NCBI GenBank assembly: GCA_964454445.1
Contig: CAYVTD010000069.1
Location: 1 to 8,493 of the forward strand
DNA: 8,493 nt
Origin: CAYVTD01 sp964454445
Lineage (GTDB): Bacteria > Bacteroidota > Ignavibacteria > Kapaibacteriales > UBA2268
Direction: 5' to 3'
In this document: one piece after another, positions 1 to 6,879 of the stretch
How the letters are laid out: the number at the start of each line of letters is the position of its first letter
How positions within the stretch are numbered: position 1 is the stretch's first letter
Notes under the pieces: model-generated
Database searches by the model: none
What the model was told of the DNA's origin: nothing
Seen by the model: only the letters and a program-made list of their open reading frames with translations
Made by a program: the position numbers and the translations under genes

Positions 1-14
1 ATCTAATAATTTAA

Positions 15-22
15 TAATTTTG
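15..22 (+). promoter_or_regulatory. possible -7 promoter element (TAnnTTTG)
   Basis: The octamer TAATTTTG matches the Bacteroidota -7 consensus TAnnTTTG exactly and lies 45 bp before the start chosen for the first gene. The matching -33 TTG box would fall just outside the left edge of the window, so it cannot be checked. In DNA this AT-rich a chance match is quite possible. Confidence 0.25.
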
Positions 23-57
23 AGGTGCAATTAAATAATATATTAGTTTAAACAAAT

Positions 58-61
58 GAGG
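58..61 (+). promoter_or_regulatory. ribosome binding site deciding the start at 68
   Basis: GAGG followed by six bases and ATG at 68. It overlaps the competing upstream ATG at 56, which has no purine-rich motif at a useful distance. It therefore favours the shorter protein, whose signal peptide then begins MSYYKILF. Confidence 0.45.
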
Positions 62-67
62 TATGAT

Positions 68-784
68 ATGTCTTACTATAAAATACTTTTTGTCTTGCTT
101 GCCTTTGCTTTTGTTACCTACACATCGTATTCAGACCAAAGAAGCTATGTCTGGACTTATGAATATATGATAATGGAGCCAGGAAGAGCAGAAATCGAGC
201 AATACACAACCTTTTCAACAGCAAACGTCGATGATTATGCAAATAATGTAATGACTGACCTTAATGTCGAGCTTGAAGTTGGTATGAATCCTCATTATGA
301 CTTTGCCGTTTATCAAAATTTCAAACAATCAGCCGATGGATCAATAAAATATGATGGTTTCAAGCTTAGAACTCGCATAAAAATAGGCGAGAAAGACCAA
401 TTTTTTATGGATCCACTTATTTACATAGAATACATAGGAAAAGCGAATATGTCCAAGCACGCTTTTGAGCCAAAACTTATTTTAGCAAAGGATTTCGGAA
501 AATTTAACATTTCGATTAATCCATATTGTGAAATTGAGCAAGAAGGCTCAAGCGATTGGCAATTGCATTGGAAATATGCTGTTGGAGTAAATTATAAGCT
601 GTTTCCATTGCTTACACTAGGAATAGAGTCAAAAGGAGATGAATATGCGAAATATTTGGGACCAACAATAGGCCATGGTACTCAACATATTTGGTGTGCC
701 TTCGGTGTTCTTCATGGAATTGGTAATATCAAGGAAAGAAGCCCCAAGTTTCTAGCAAGATTGTTATTGGGCGTACATCTGTAA
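68..784 (+). CDS. exported beta-rich protein of unknown function, probable outer-membrane barrel
   Basis: I do not recognise a named family with certainty. From the ATG at 68 the protein is 238 residues. It opens with a signal-peptide-like hydrophobic stretch (ILFVLLAFAFVTY) and continues with short alternating hydrophobic/polar, aromatic-rich segments separated by turns, as in small outer-membrane beta-barrels. The start of the mature part (WTYEYMIMEPGRAEIEQY) resembles a segment I recall from DUF6662-like proteins, a loose resemblance from memory. An in-frame ATG at 56 would add four residues. I prefer 68 because GAGG at 58-61 sits six bases before it, whereas nothing suitable precedes 56. 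The protein ends in a short hydrophobic strand (LARLLLGVHL), as barrel proteins often do. It lies 133 bp before alaS on the same strand, and no terminator is visible between them. Barrel topology is inference; that the gene is real and its product exported is well supported. Confidence 0.8.
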   Translation: MSYYKILFVLLAFAFVTYTSYSDQRSYVWTYEYMIMEPGRAEIEQYTTFSTANVDDYANNVMTDLNVELEVGMNPHYDFAVYQNFKQSADGSIKYDGFKLRTRIKIGEKDQFFMDPLIYIEYIGKANMSKHAFEPKLILAKDFGKFNISINPYCEIEQEGSSDWQLHWKYAVGVNYKLFPLLTLGIESKGDEYAKYLGPTIGHGTQHIWCAFGVLHGIGNIKERSPKFLARLLLGVHL

Positions 785-811
785 TCAAAAAATACAACCA
801 TATAGAATTGT

Positions 812-839
812 TTACACAGAAAGCTAGTGTTACACAGAA
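812..839 (+). repeat. direct repeat TTACACAGAA, two copies 18 bp apart
   Basis: TTACACAGAA occurs at 812-821 and again at 830-839 in the intergenic stretch before alaS. The wider copies are GTTTACACAGAA and GTGTTACACAGAA. A related nonamer, TGTTACACA (828-836), recurs at 6854-6862, just upstream of the beta-helix gene. Within it, TGTTACA is a palindrome with a central base. It may be a binding site of some regulator, or it may be chance in AT-rich DNA. No function can be assigned. Confidence 0.3.
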
Positions 840-917
840 TAAAAGAAAAAACTTTTGTTAAATATATTCGTCAATAATAAATTATGTAAAAATTAATTAT
901 TCTATATTGGTTTTATT

Positions 918-3488
918 ATGAATTCAAAAGAAATTAGGCAGAGTTTTTTAGACTTTTTTGCATCAAAGGCGCACCGCATCGTGCCGAGTGCGCCTGTTGT
1001 GCCTTATGACGATCCGACCTTGCTTTTTACAAATGCAGGAATGAATCAATTCAAAGATGTCTTTTTGGGCATTGGAAAGAGGGATTATGTACGAGCTGCC
1101 GATACTCAAAAGTGCATTCGGGTAAGTGGCAAGCACAACGATTTAGAGGAAGTGGGCAAGGACACATACCACCATACATTTTTTGAAATGCTTGGCAATT
1201 GGAGCTTTGGTGATTATTATAAACCAGAAGCAATCCTATGGGCTTGGGAATTGTTAACAGAAGTATGGAGGCTCGATCCCAAGCGTCTTTTTGCAACAGT
1301 CTATCGCAGCGACGACGAGGCTTATGACTTTTGGAAACGTTTTTTGCCAGAAGATAGAATACAGCGCTTCGACGAAAAAGACAATTTTTGGGAGATGGGC
1401 GAGACAGGCCCTTGTGGTCCTTGCAGTGAAGTGCATTACGATATGACAAGCGATTTCTCAGGTGCTAATTTAGTTAATGCAGGCACACCATCTGTTATTG
1501 AAATATGGAACTTGGTTTTTATTCAATATAACCGCCGCCCCGATGGAACTCTTGAGCCTTTGGCGTCCACTCACGTGGATACTGGTATGGGCTTCGAGCG
1601 TATTTGTGCCATATTGCAAGGTAAAAACTCGAATTATGATACTGATGTTTTTATGCCTATTATTTCTGAGATTTCAAAGATAAGTGGCAGGCAATATTCT
1701 TCTGAATTAATTTCTAACGGAGACAATGCTGTTAATTCTGATAGCATGGCAATGCGGGTCATCACTGACCATGTCAGGACATTGTCTTTCGCCATTTCTG
1801 ATGGCGCTTTGCCAGGAAACGAGGGTAGGGGTTATGTGTTAAGAAGAATTTTACGTCGTGCATCGCGCTATGCAAGAAATTTGGGTTTCACTGAGCCTGT
1901 GATTTACAGGTTGCTACCTGTTTTAATCGAAGTTATGGGCGAGCAATTCCCAGAATTAATACTTCAAAAGGAAACAATACAAAGAATCATAAAAGCCGAA
2001 GAGGAGAGTTTCTTGCAGACACTCGACAGAGGGCTATTGCGATTCGAAGATATAAAGAAAAATCTTTCATACGTTGGAAAAACGATTATCCCAGGTGCTG
2101 ATATATTTCAACTCTATGATACATTTGGTTTCCCCCCCGATTTAACGCGTTTGCTTGCCGAAGAAAATGGATTGCTTGTCGATGAAGATGGTTTCAATCA
2201 ATGTATGAAAGAGCAGAAGGAACGTTCGCGTGCTGCCCGAAAAGTGCAAAGCAAAGAAGCAGAAACATCGGATATAGATGTTAAATCTGTGTTCCTGGGC
2301 TATGATACTACCATTTCTGAGGCGAATATCATTTATTGTAAAGAAAACCGTTTGGTTTTAGACAAAACTCCATTTTATGCGGAAAGTGGCGGTCAGGTGG
2401 CTGATACTGGTGAAATTATTATTGCCGGCGAAAAATATATCGTTGAGGATGTTAGAAAATCGGGTGATGCCATTGTTCATTTTCTTGATAGGGAGCCGGA
2501 AAATGTTGTGAATGCAGTAGCTCTTGCCAAGGTTGATGATACTCGAAGAAAGAAAATTATGAGAAACCACTCGGTAACTCATCTTGCACACGAAGCATTG
2601 CGTCGTGTGCTTGGAAACCACGTGCAGCAAGCTGGTTCTCTGGTCGCTCCTGATTATATGCGATTTGACTTCAACCATTTCAGCAAAGTTAATTCCGAAG
2701 AAATCCGTAGGCTCGAAAAAATGGTTAATGATAAAATTCTCGCTAATTTGCCTGTCCAAACAGAAGTTTTAAAACTAGATGAAGCGAGGAAAAATAAGAA
2801 TATCAAAATGTTTTTTGGTGATAAATATGGCGATGAAGTACGTGTTGTTACTATGGGCAACGATTTCTCGCAGGAATTATGCGGCGGCACTCACGTAAAA
2901 AGGACTTCTGAGATTGGTTTGTTTAAAATTGTATCTGAATCGTCCATTGCCGCTGGTATTCGCCGAATCGAAGCTGTAACTGGCCAGGGAGTTGAAAATT
3001 ATATTAATACTTTATCAGATAAATTAACAGATGCCCACAAGGAAAAAGAAGATTTACAAGATAAGCTGCACCAACTTGAAAAAGAGATAGTTGCTTTAAA
3101 GCTAAAAGAGTTGAGCGCGTCTTACTCTGAATGGATTACAAATGCCAAAACTATTAATGGAGTAAGAATTGTTGCCAAGCAAGTCGAAGCCGAAAATCTT
3201 GATCAATTGCGTGATATGGCTGAGGAATTGCGAAATTCTCTATCTAAGAAGGGTATAGGGTTACTCGCTGCAATAATCAATGAAAAAGCTCAACTTGCTT
3301 GTGTTGTTACTGACGATTTAAAGCAAAAGCTACCTGCTGGGAAGATTGTCGGAGCTGCGGCAAAGATTCTCGGTGGCGGTGGAGGCGGAAAACCACATTT
3401 GGCAACTGCCGGCGGAAAAGATGTAAATAAATTGCCTGAACTAATTGATGGTTTTTCTCTTATTGTGGCTGAAATTGTTGGAAATTAG
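918..3488 (+). CDS. alaS: alanyl-tRNA synthetase
   Basis: This cytoplasmic class II synthetase charges tRNA-Ala with alanine and hydrolyses mischarged Ser- and Gly-tRNA-Ala. At 856 residues it is close to the usual bacterial length (876 in E. coli), so it looks complete. The aminoacylation domain shows TLLFTNAGMNQF (34-45), the stretch CIRVSGKHNDLEEVG to NWSFGDYY (66-101), GPCGPCSEVHYD (164-175) and HVDTGMGFERI (219-229). The tRNA-recognition region has GYVLRRILRRASRYAR (305-320). The editing domain has the zinc-binding HSVTH (His551, His555) and CGGTH (Cys655, His659). A coiled-coil segment follows (about 690-740), and the C-Ala domain carries six glycines at 819-824 followed by KPHLATAGG. 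No Shine-Dalgarno motif precedes the ATG, which is unremarkable in this group. It is convergent with the lptF/G-like gene, with 10 bp between stop codons. Confidence 0.98.
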   Translation: MNSKEIRQSFLDFFASKAHRIVPSAPVVPYDDPTLLFTNAGMNQFKDVFLGIGKRDYVRAADTQKCIRVSGKHNDLEEVGKDTYHHTFFEMLGNWSFGDYYKPEAILWAWELLTEVWRLDPKRLFATVYRSDDEAYDFWKRFLPEDRIQRFDEKDNFWEMGETGPCGPCSEVHYDMTSDFSGANLVNAGTPSVIEIWNLVFIQYNRRPDGTLEPLASTHVDTGMGFERICAILQGKNSNYDTDVFMPIISEISKISGRQYSSELISNGDNAVNSDSMAMRVITDHVRTLSFAISDGALPGNEGRGYVLRRILRRASRYARNLGFTEPVIYRLLPVLIEVMGEQFPELILQKETIQRIIKAEEESFLQTLDRGLLRFEDIKKNLSYVGKTIIPGADIFQLYDTFGFPPDLTRLLAEENGLLVDEDGFNQCMKEQKERSRAARKVQSKEAETSDIDVKSVFLGYDTTISEANIIYCKENRLVLDKTPFYAESGGQVADTGEIIIAGEKYIVEDVRKSGDAIVHFLDREPENVVNAVALAKVDDTRRKKIMRNHSVTHLAHEALRRVLGNHVQQAGSLVAPDYMRFDFNHFSKVNSEEIRRLEKMVNDKILANLPVQTEVLKLDEARKNKNIKMFFGDKYGDEVRVVTMGNDFSQELCGGTHVKRTSEIGLFKIVSESSIAAGIRRIEAVTGQGVENYINTLSDKLTDAHKEKEDLQDKLHQLEKEIVALKLKELSASYSEWITNAKTINGVRIVAKQVEAENLDQLRDMAEELRNSLSKKGIGLLAAIINEKAQLACVVTDDLKQKLPAGKIVGAAAKILGGGGGGKPHLATAGGKDVNKLPELIDGFSLIVAEIVGN

Positions 3489-3498
3489 GAGTTTGGAG

Positions 3499-4917
3499 TT
3501 AAATGTCTAATAATTTTTTGCTGTGGAAGAAGGGAATATAAAACGATTCGTAGTTTATGCGGATTGTTAATACTAAGCCGAGCAAGCCAACAATGATGTT
3601 GCCTGCCCACATGCTCAAAAAAGGCGAGAGCATTCCCCTGTCCGCAAGTTTTTCACCGCCGATAAGACATGCCCAATAAACAAGATAAAAGCCCAAGCTT
3701 ATAGCAGCACTTATACCAAAACTACCGCCGCGAGTATATATTCCCAAAGGACAACCCACAAAAACAAATACCAAACAAGCAAAAGGTATTGCATATTTCT
3801 TATAAATTTCTACTTCGTAACGACTTGCGCGCAATTTGAAATCCTTTTCTCTAGCCGAATCTGTGCTGATAATCGAAACAAGAAACGACAGGCGTTGATC
3901 GACTTTTTCAAGTGCAGTTTCCAAGGATATTGGTTTATTGTTTTCTACTTTATTATCAATTTCTTTATAAAGACTTTTAATGTCTGTATTTCGATATTTT
4001 TGTATTTCTTGTGGCAAAGTAGGTAGGTATTGACTACCTTGGAGATAATTATAATGATTCTTTATTTCGACATACATTTGCATTTTCGATTCATTCTTAA
4101 GCATATTAGCCTCATCAACAATTGCTTGCATATCGGCTATGCTCATCTCACGATCGCCTCGAGAGGTTAAATCTGCATCTGAGCGTTCAAATGTAAATCC
4201 GCTAGCATCTAAAAGAATTTCATAATCTTTATATGTAATCTTTCTTAAGTTCTTAACTTGATTGGCTACCACTTGCACGATTTCCCCAGAAAAAAGCGTA
4301 AGCTTAAGCTTCGACATATCAGCAGAGAACTGCACTATGCCGGTATCTGCAGAGATAATACTTTGGGGGCTAACACCACGCGTGTCATAAATTGTTACGC
4401 CTTTGAGGGTCCCGCTCAAAGAATCGACTTGACGGGCTATAATGGTATATCCTTCGAGATCCATCGTAAAATTACCGGCTTCGATAGTAAAAGTAGGCTT
4501 TTTTCTGCGGATATCTTGCATTAGCGATTTAGCCCGAAAATTAGCATCGGGCAGTACATAATCGTTAAACCAGAATAATAAAACTGATATTATGACACCA
4601 CCAATCACGACAGGTGTCATCATTCGAAACAAGCTGCCACCTGATGCTTTAATTATTGTTACTTCGTGGTGTTGAGCCATACTGCCAAACGACATAAGTG
4701 TTGAGAATAAAACACCCATTGGTACGGCAAGAACAAGCATCCAAGCTATATTCAACACGATTAGTTGCACTATTACCCATTCGTCCAAGCCCTTGCCCAC
4801 CAACTTGTCGATGTGCATAAGAAAGAATTGGAATATAAATAAAAAGAGAACTGTGAAAGTTCCCATAATAAACGGAGCTATATGTAGCCGCAGAATATAT
4901 TTACTTATTTTCGACAT
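3499..4917 (-). CDS. LptF/LptG (YjgP/YjgQ) family lipopolysaccharide export permease
   Basis: This is an inner-membrane permease subunit of the Lpt system, which with the LptB ATPase extracts lipopolysaccharide and passes it to the periplasmic Lpt bridge. The 472-residue protein has the family layout: three N-terminal membrane segments (about 15-35, 48-75, 102-118), a periplasmic beta-jellyroll (about 140-250) and three C-terminal segments (about 375-393, 398-420, 433-453). VPMGVLFSTLMSFGSMAQ followed by HHEVTIIKASG (65-93) matches the conserved cytoplasmic coupling region (LPVAALLGS...AQNSELVVMRASG in E. coli LptG). E. coli LptF/G have about 360 residues. The extra length is a helical, charged insertion (about 253-365) between the jellyroll and TM4. 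I cannot tell LptF from LptG, so no symbol is given. It starts 5 bp after the RlpA-like gene, so the two are likely co-transcribed, and it has no clear ribosome binding site. Confidence 0.93.
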   Translation of the reverse strand: MSKISKYILRLHIAPFIMGTFTVLFLFIFQFFLMHIDKLVGKGLDEWVIVQLIVLNIAWMLVLAVPMGVLFSTLMSFGSMAQHHEVTIIKASGGSLFRMMTPVVIGGVIISVLLFWFNDYVLPDANFRAKSLMQDIRRKKPTFTIEAGNFTMDLEGYTIIARQVDSLSGTLKGVTIYDTRGVSPQSIISADTGIVQFSADMSKLKLTLFSGEIVQVVANQVKNLRKITYKDYEILLDASGFTFERSDADLTSRGDREMSIADMQAIVDEANMLKNESKMQMYVEIKNHYNYLQGSQYLPTLPQEIQKYRNTDIKSLYKEIDNKVENNKPISLETALEKVDQRLSFLVSIISTDSAREKDFKLRASRYEVEIYKKYAIPFACLVFVFVGCPLGIYTRGGSFGISAAISLGFYLVYWACLIGGEKLADRGMLSPFLSMWAGNIIVGLLGLVLTIRINYESFYIPFFHSKKLLDI

Positions 4918-4922
4918 TTTTG

Positions 4923-5633
4923 TCAGTTGTCAATAATCTGCGATTTGGTGAGCTTGATTTCGACATTAATTTTTTTTATAACACCTATTTTATAGATACA
5001 ATCCTCTTCATCGTTATTATTTGTATTATTAATATTTACAAAAAGATATATTAAGTCATTTGGATAAATATTAATGTAATAAGGGTACATATCGTTTGCT
5101 TCAATTAAGCTTTCAGTCGAATCAATAAAATTAATTATTGACTCTGGAAAACATACTAGATTATGCTCATAAGAATATCCGAAATAATATTCTTGATTGA
5201 TATCTGGCAATGCAGTATCTTGAGGAATGACAAGACCTTCAATTTTAACTTTCGACAAACCACGAATACCCAATTCATTAGCAGCGGCTCCCGATAAGTC
5301 AATTATCCTTTTTCTAATGAATGGGCCTCTATCGCTAACCTTTACAAACACCTTCTTGTTGTCCTCCAGATTAGTAACACGCAAAATCGTTCCGAAAGGC
5401 AGTTTCCTGTGAGCGGCAGTAAAGTCCCGCATATCATAGAGTTCGCCGCTTGCTGTTTTGCGATTGTGAAAACAATTGCCGTAATGTGATGATGTGCCCG
5501 TCTCTTCAAATTTATAATATTTGCTTTTGTCAAATTCCTCAATAATTGAGTTATAGCAATACTTTTTGTTGTTTGATTGCTTTTGCTCTTCGTTGTCGCT
5601 TCCTAATGCCTCGATTAGCAATGAGAGGAACAT
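4923..5633 (-). CDS. RlpA-like double-psi beta-barrel protein (septal ring lytic transglycosylase family)
   Basis: RlpA proteins act in the periplasm or at the outer membrane on peptidoglycan; some are lytic transglycosylases cleaving peptide-free glycan at the division site. Numbered from the ATG at 5633 (236 residues), the barrel spans about 45-138: TSSHYG (47-52), KTASGE (59-64), FTAAHRKLPFGT (71-82), VSDRGPF (99-105), RIIDLSGAAA (109-118). Glu64, His75 and Asp101 have the spacing (11 and 26) of the Glu/His/Asp I recall as important in P. aeruginosa RlpA, so activity is plausible. The last roughly 95 residues are rich in Asn, Asp and Tyr; I recognise no SPOR domain there. The start is doubtful. 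In-frame codons upstream, back to an ATA at 5684-5682 preceded by AGGAG at six bases, encode the basic and hydrophobic parts of a signal peptide, while the ATG at 5633 keeps only its end. The gene runs into the permease gene with a 5 bp gap. Confidence 0.9.
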   Translation of the reverse strand: MFLSLLIEALGSDNEEQKQSNNKKYCYNSIIEEFDKSKYYKFEETGTSSHYGNCFHNRKTASGELYDMRDFTAAHRKLPFGTILRVTNLEDNKKVFVKVSDRGPFIRKRIIDLSGAAANELGIRGLSKVKIEGLVIPQDTALPDINQEYYFGYSYEHNLVCFPESIINFIDSTESLIEANDMYPYYINIYPNDLIYLFVNINNTNNNDEEDCIYKIGVIKKINVEIKLTKSQIIDN

Positions 5634-5690
5634 AATGGCAAGCGTGCTTAGCGAAAATAGTATTATTTTGAGATTGTTGCTTATGTTTTT

Positions 5691-5695
5691 CTCCT
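5691..5695 (-). promoter_or_regulatory. ribosome binding site upstream of the RlpA-like gene, next to an ATA codon
   Basis: On the minus strand AGGAG (5695-5691) is followed by AAAAAC and then ATA (5684-5682), in frame with the RlpA-like gene. The spacing of six bases is ideal. It is too far (57 bases) from the first in-frame ATG at 5633 to serve it. The motif and spacing are seen directly; its use is inferred. Confidence 0.5.
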
Positions 5696-5749
5696 ATGTG
5701 TTGCTATATAGTAATCTAATATATGAAAAAAATAATTTAACAAAAAAAA

Positions 5750-6670
5750 TTATTTTACTAAGTACGAAAATTCTAAGTAAAAACCTCCAACATTTAAAGT
5801 ATTTTTCCCAGCAAGAGGTAGTTTATATAAAAAATGGAAAATATATTCGTTATTCACTAGCATTTCAAAGTTTACACCAAATATACTAATATCTTCTTGA
5901 ATAATACTTCTACGTGGATCGATGACAACAACATTTCTCCAGCTTTCTGTGCTCACCACTCTTGTAAAAAATACACTTAACTCGGTATCTTCGACAGTGG
6001 AAAGCCCAAGCTCGACAGTTGCTAAAAGCTGATCAGTAAACTCTTCAGCTCTGAAATAATACATTGTTTTAGCCCCAATCCGCAAACCATCTAAATTAGC
6101 ACCAACATTGCCACCCAAAATGAACTGCAGTGAACCATCGCTTAAAAAATCATAGTTTTTATCGTCAAACACTCCGTAGTGAAATCCTGGTGGAACACGC
6201 AATTCGCTCAAAAGTGAAGAATAGAAAGTTCCTTTGCTAAGCTCATATTTAAGTGAAATGGCATAATAATCTGGTTGAAAAAGAGAATATGATTTCCGGG
6301 TTAATGGCTTTTTATTACTGTCTAATGGATATTCATTGTCATTATTTTTATCATAAGTTTCTTCAAGTGAATTATAAGCTAATGGCAAACTAAAGCCAGC
6401 ACTTAACCTGTCAGTAATACTATATGCAAAACCAAAGTTTATGAGATAACTGCCCAATTCATAATGGTATGCCAAAGAATCGAAGCCTGCGACCTCGTAA
6501 GCATGTAACTTATCGATTTTCTTTTCTTTCAAATCAAATAGTGATTTGCCACTGCCGTAGCCAAAGCCAATTTGAAAGTTCATTGTGCCTTGTGCAAAAA
6601 ACATTTCATAAGCTTTTGCACTCATTGTGCAAAATGATAATATTATTAGAAACTTTAAAATTCCTCTCAT
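5750..6670 (-). CDS. outer-membrane beta-barrel protein of unknown function (porin/transporter-like)
   Basis: From the ATG at 6670 the protein is 306 residues and begins with a clear signal peptide: MRGILK, a hydrophobic core (FLIILSFCTM) and a cleavage motif SAKA just before YEMFF. The mature part is a series of amphipathic strands with aromatic girdle residues and turns (for example NFGFAYSITDRLSAGFSLPL and LRIGAKTMYYF), ending in a strand GGFYLEFSYLVK. This is the look of a barrel of perhaps 12-14 strands, related in style to the porin- or transporter-like proteins common in this group. An 18-base upstream extension starting at TTG (6688) is possible, but it lies inside a promoter-like TATATTTG and lacks a ribosome binding site, so I reject it. 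The gene is the first of three envelope genes on this strand; the next one starts 66-117 bp downstream, so operon membership is possible but not certain. Substrate and role cannot be read from the sequence. Confidence 0.82.
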   Translation of the reverse strand: MRGILKFLIILSFCTMSAKAYEMFFAQGTMNFQIGFGYGSGKSLFDLKEKKIDKLHAYEVAGFDSLAYHYELGSYLINFGFAYSITDRLSAGFSLPLAYNSLEETYDKNNDNEYPLDSNKKPLTRKSYSLFQPDYYAISLKYELSKGTFYSSLLSELRVPPGFHYGVFDDKNYDFLSDGSLQFILGGNVGANLDGLRIGAKTMYYFRAEEFTDQLLATVELGLSTVEDTELSVFFTRVVSTESWRNVVVIDPRRSIIQEDISIFGVNFEMLVNNEYIFHFLYKLPLAGKNTLNVGGFYLEFSYLVK

Positions 6671-6685
6671 AATTCTTGTTTTTTC

Positions 6686-6693
6686 CAAATATA
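6686..6693 (-). promoter_or_regulatory. possible -7 promoter element for the barrel gene
   Basis: TATATTTG read on the minus strand (6693 to 6686) matches TAnnTTTG exactly. No TTG box lies at the expected distance of about 19 bases upstream; the nearest is about 30 bases away. It sits only 15 bases before the chosen start, so the leader would be very short. Weak support. Confidence 0.25.
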
Positions 6694-6795
6694 TAAGACA
6701 TTATTTATACGTTCTTATGCTTTCAATATTGCATTAAGTCAGTATTGAGCGATACTATCACCATTTACTTAATTCATAAACGATGTATCAAATTA

Positions 6796-6825
6796 TTGGT
6801 TTTTCTTAGTTTAAAATTATTTTTG
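6796..6825 (+). promoter_or_regulatory. Bacteroidota-type promoter for the beta-helix gene
   Basis: TTG at 6796-6798 and TATTTTTG at 6818-6825 are separated by 19 bases. This fits the group-specific -33 (TTTG/TTG) and -7 (TAnnTTTG) pattern, with an exact -7 match. Transcription would start near 6830, giving a leader of about 45-50 bases that contains the TGTTACACA nonamer (6854-6862). It is the best promoter candidate in the window and supports the taxonomic reading. Confidence 0.5.
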
Positions 6826-6868
6826 TATTATTGTAATGCAGTAAAAGACTATATGTTACACAAGTATT

Positions 6869-6872
6869 AGGA
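6869..6872 (+). promoter_or_regulatory. ribosome binding site of the beta-helix gene
   Basis: AGGA lies seven bases before the ATG at 6880 (TTAGGAAAACATTATG). It fixes the start so that the protein begins MKRITIILVLLF, a normal signal peptide. Confidence 0.5.
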
Positions 6873-6879
6873 AAACATT

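Noticed and set aside
1051..1449. Minus-strand open frame of 132 codons inside alaS (and others at 1254-1436, 2358-2759, 2654-2890)
   Set aside because: They lie wholly antisense to highly conserved alaS codons, give Cys/Arg- or Ser-rich protein without family features, and have no start signals.
2132..2138. Run of seven C in alaS as a possible frameshift site or sequencing error
   Set aside because: The reading frame continues through it into conserved alanyl-tRNA synthetase sequence (FGFPPDLT), so the gene is intact.
5741..5752. Poly-T following the barrel gene stop on the minus strand as a terminator
   Set aside because: The T run is present, but no GC-containing hairpin precedes it, so it is probably only AT-rich spacer.
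5566..5889. Plus-strand open frame of 107 codons across the junction of the RlpA-like and barrel genes
   Set aside because: It is antisense to the start of the RlpA-like gene and the end of the barrel gene. Its apparent hydrophobic stretches are the mirror of the real signal-peptide region and AT-rich spacer.
6671..6688. TTG start at 6688 for the barrel protein
   Set aside because: The extension adds MEKTRI before a signal peptide that is complete from the ATG at 6670, and the TTG lies in a promoter-like TATATTTG without an upstream ribosome binding site.
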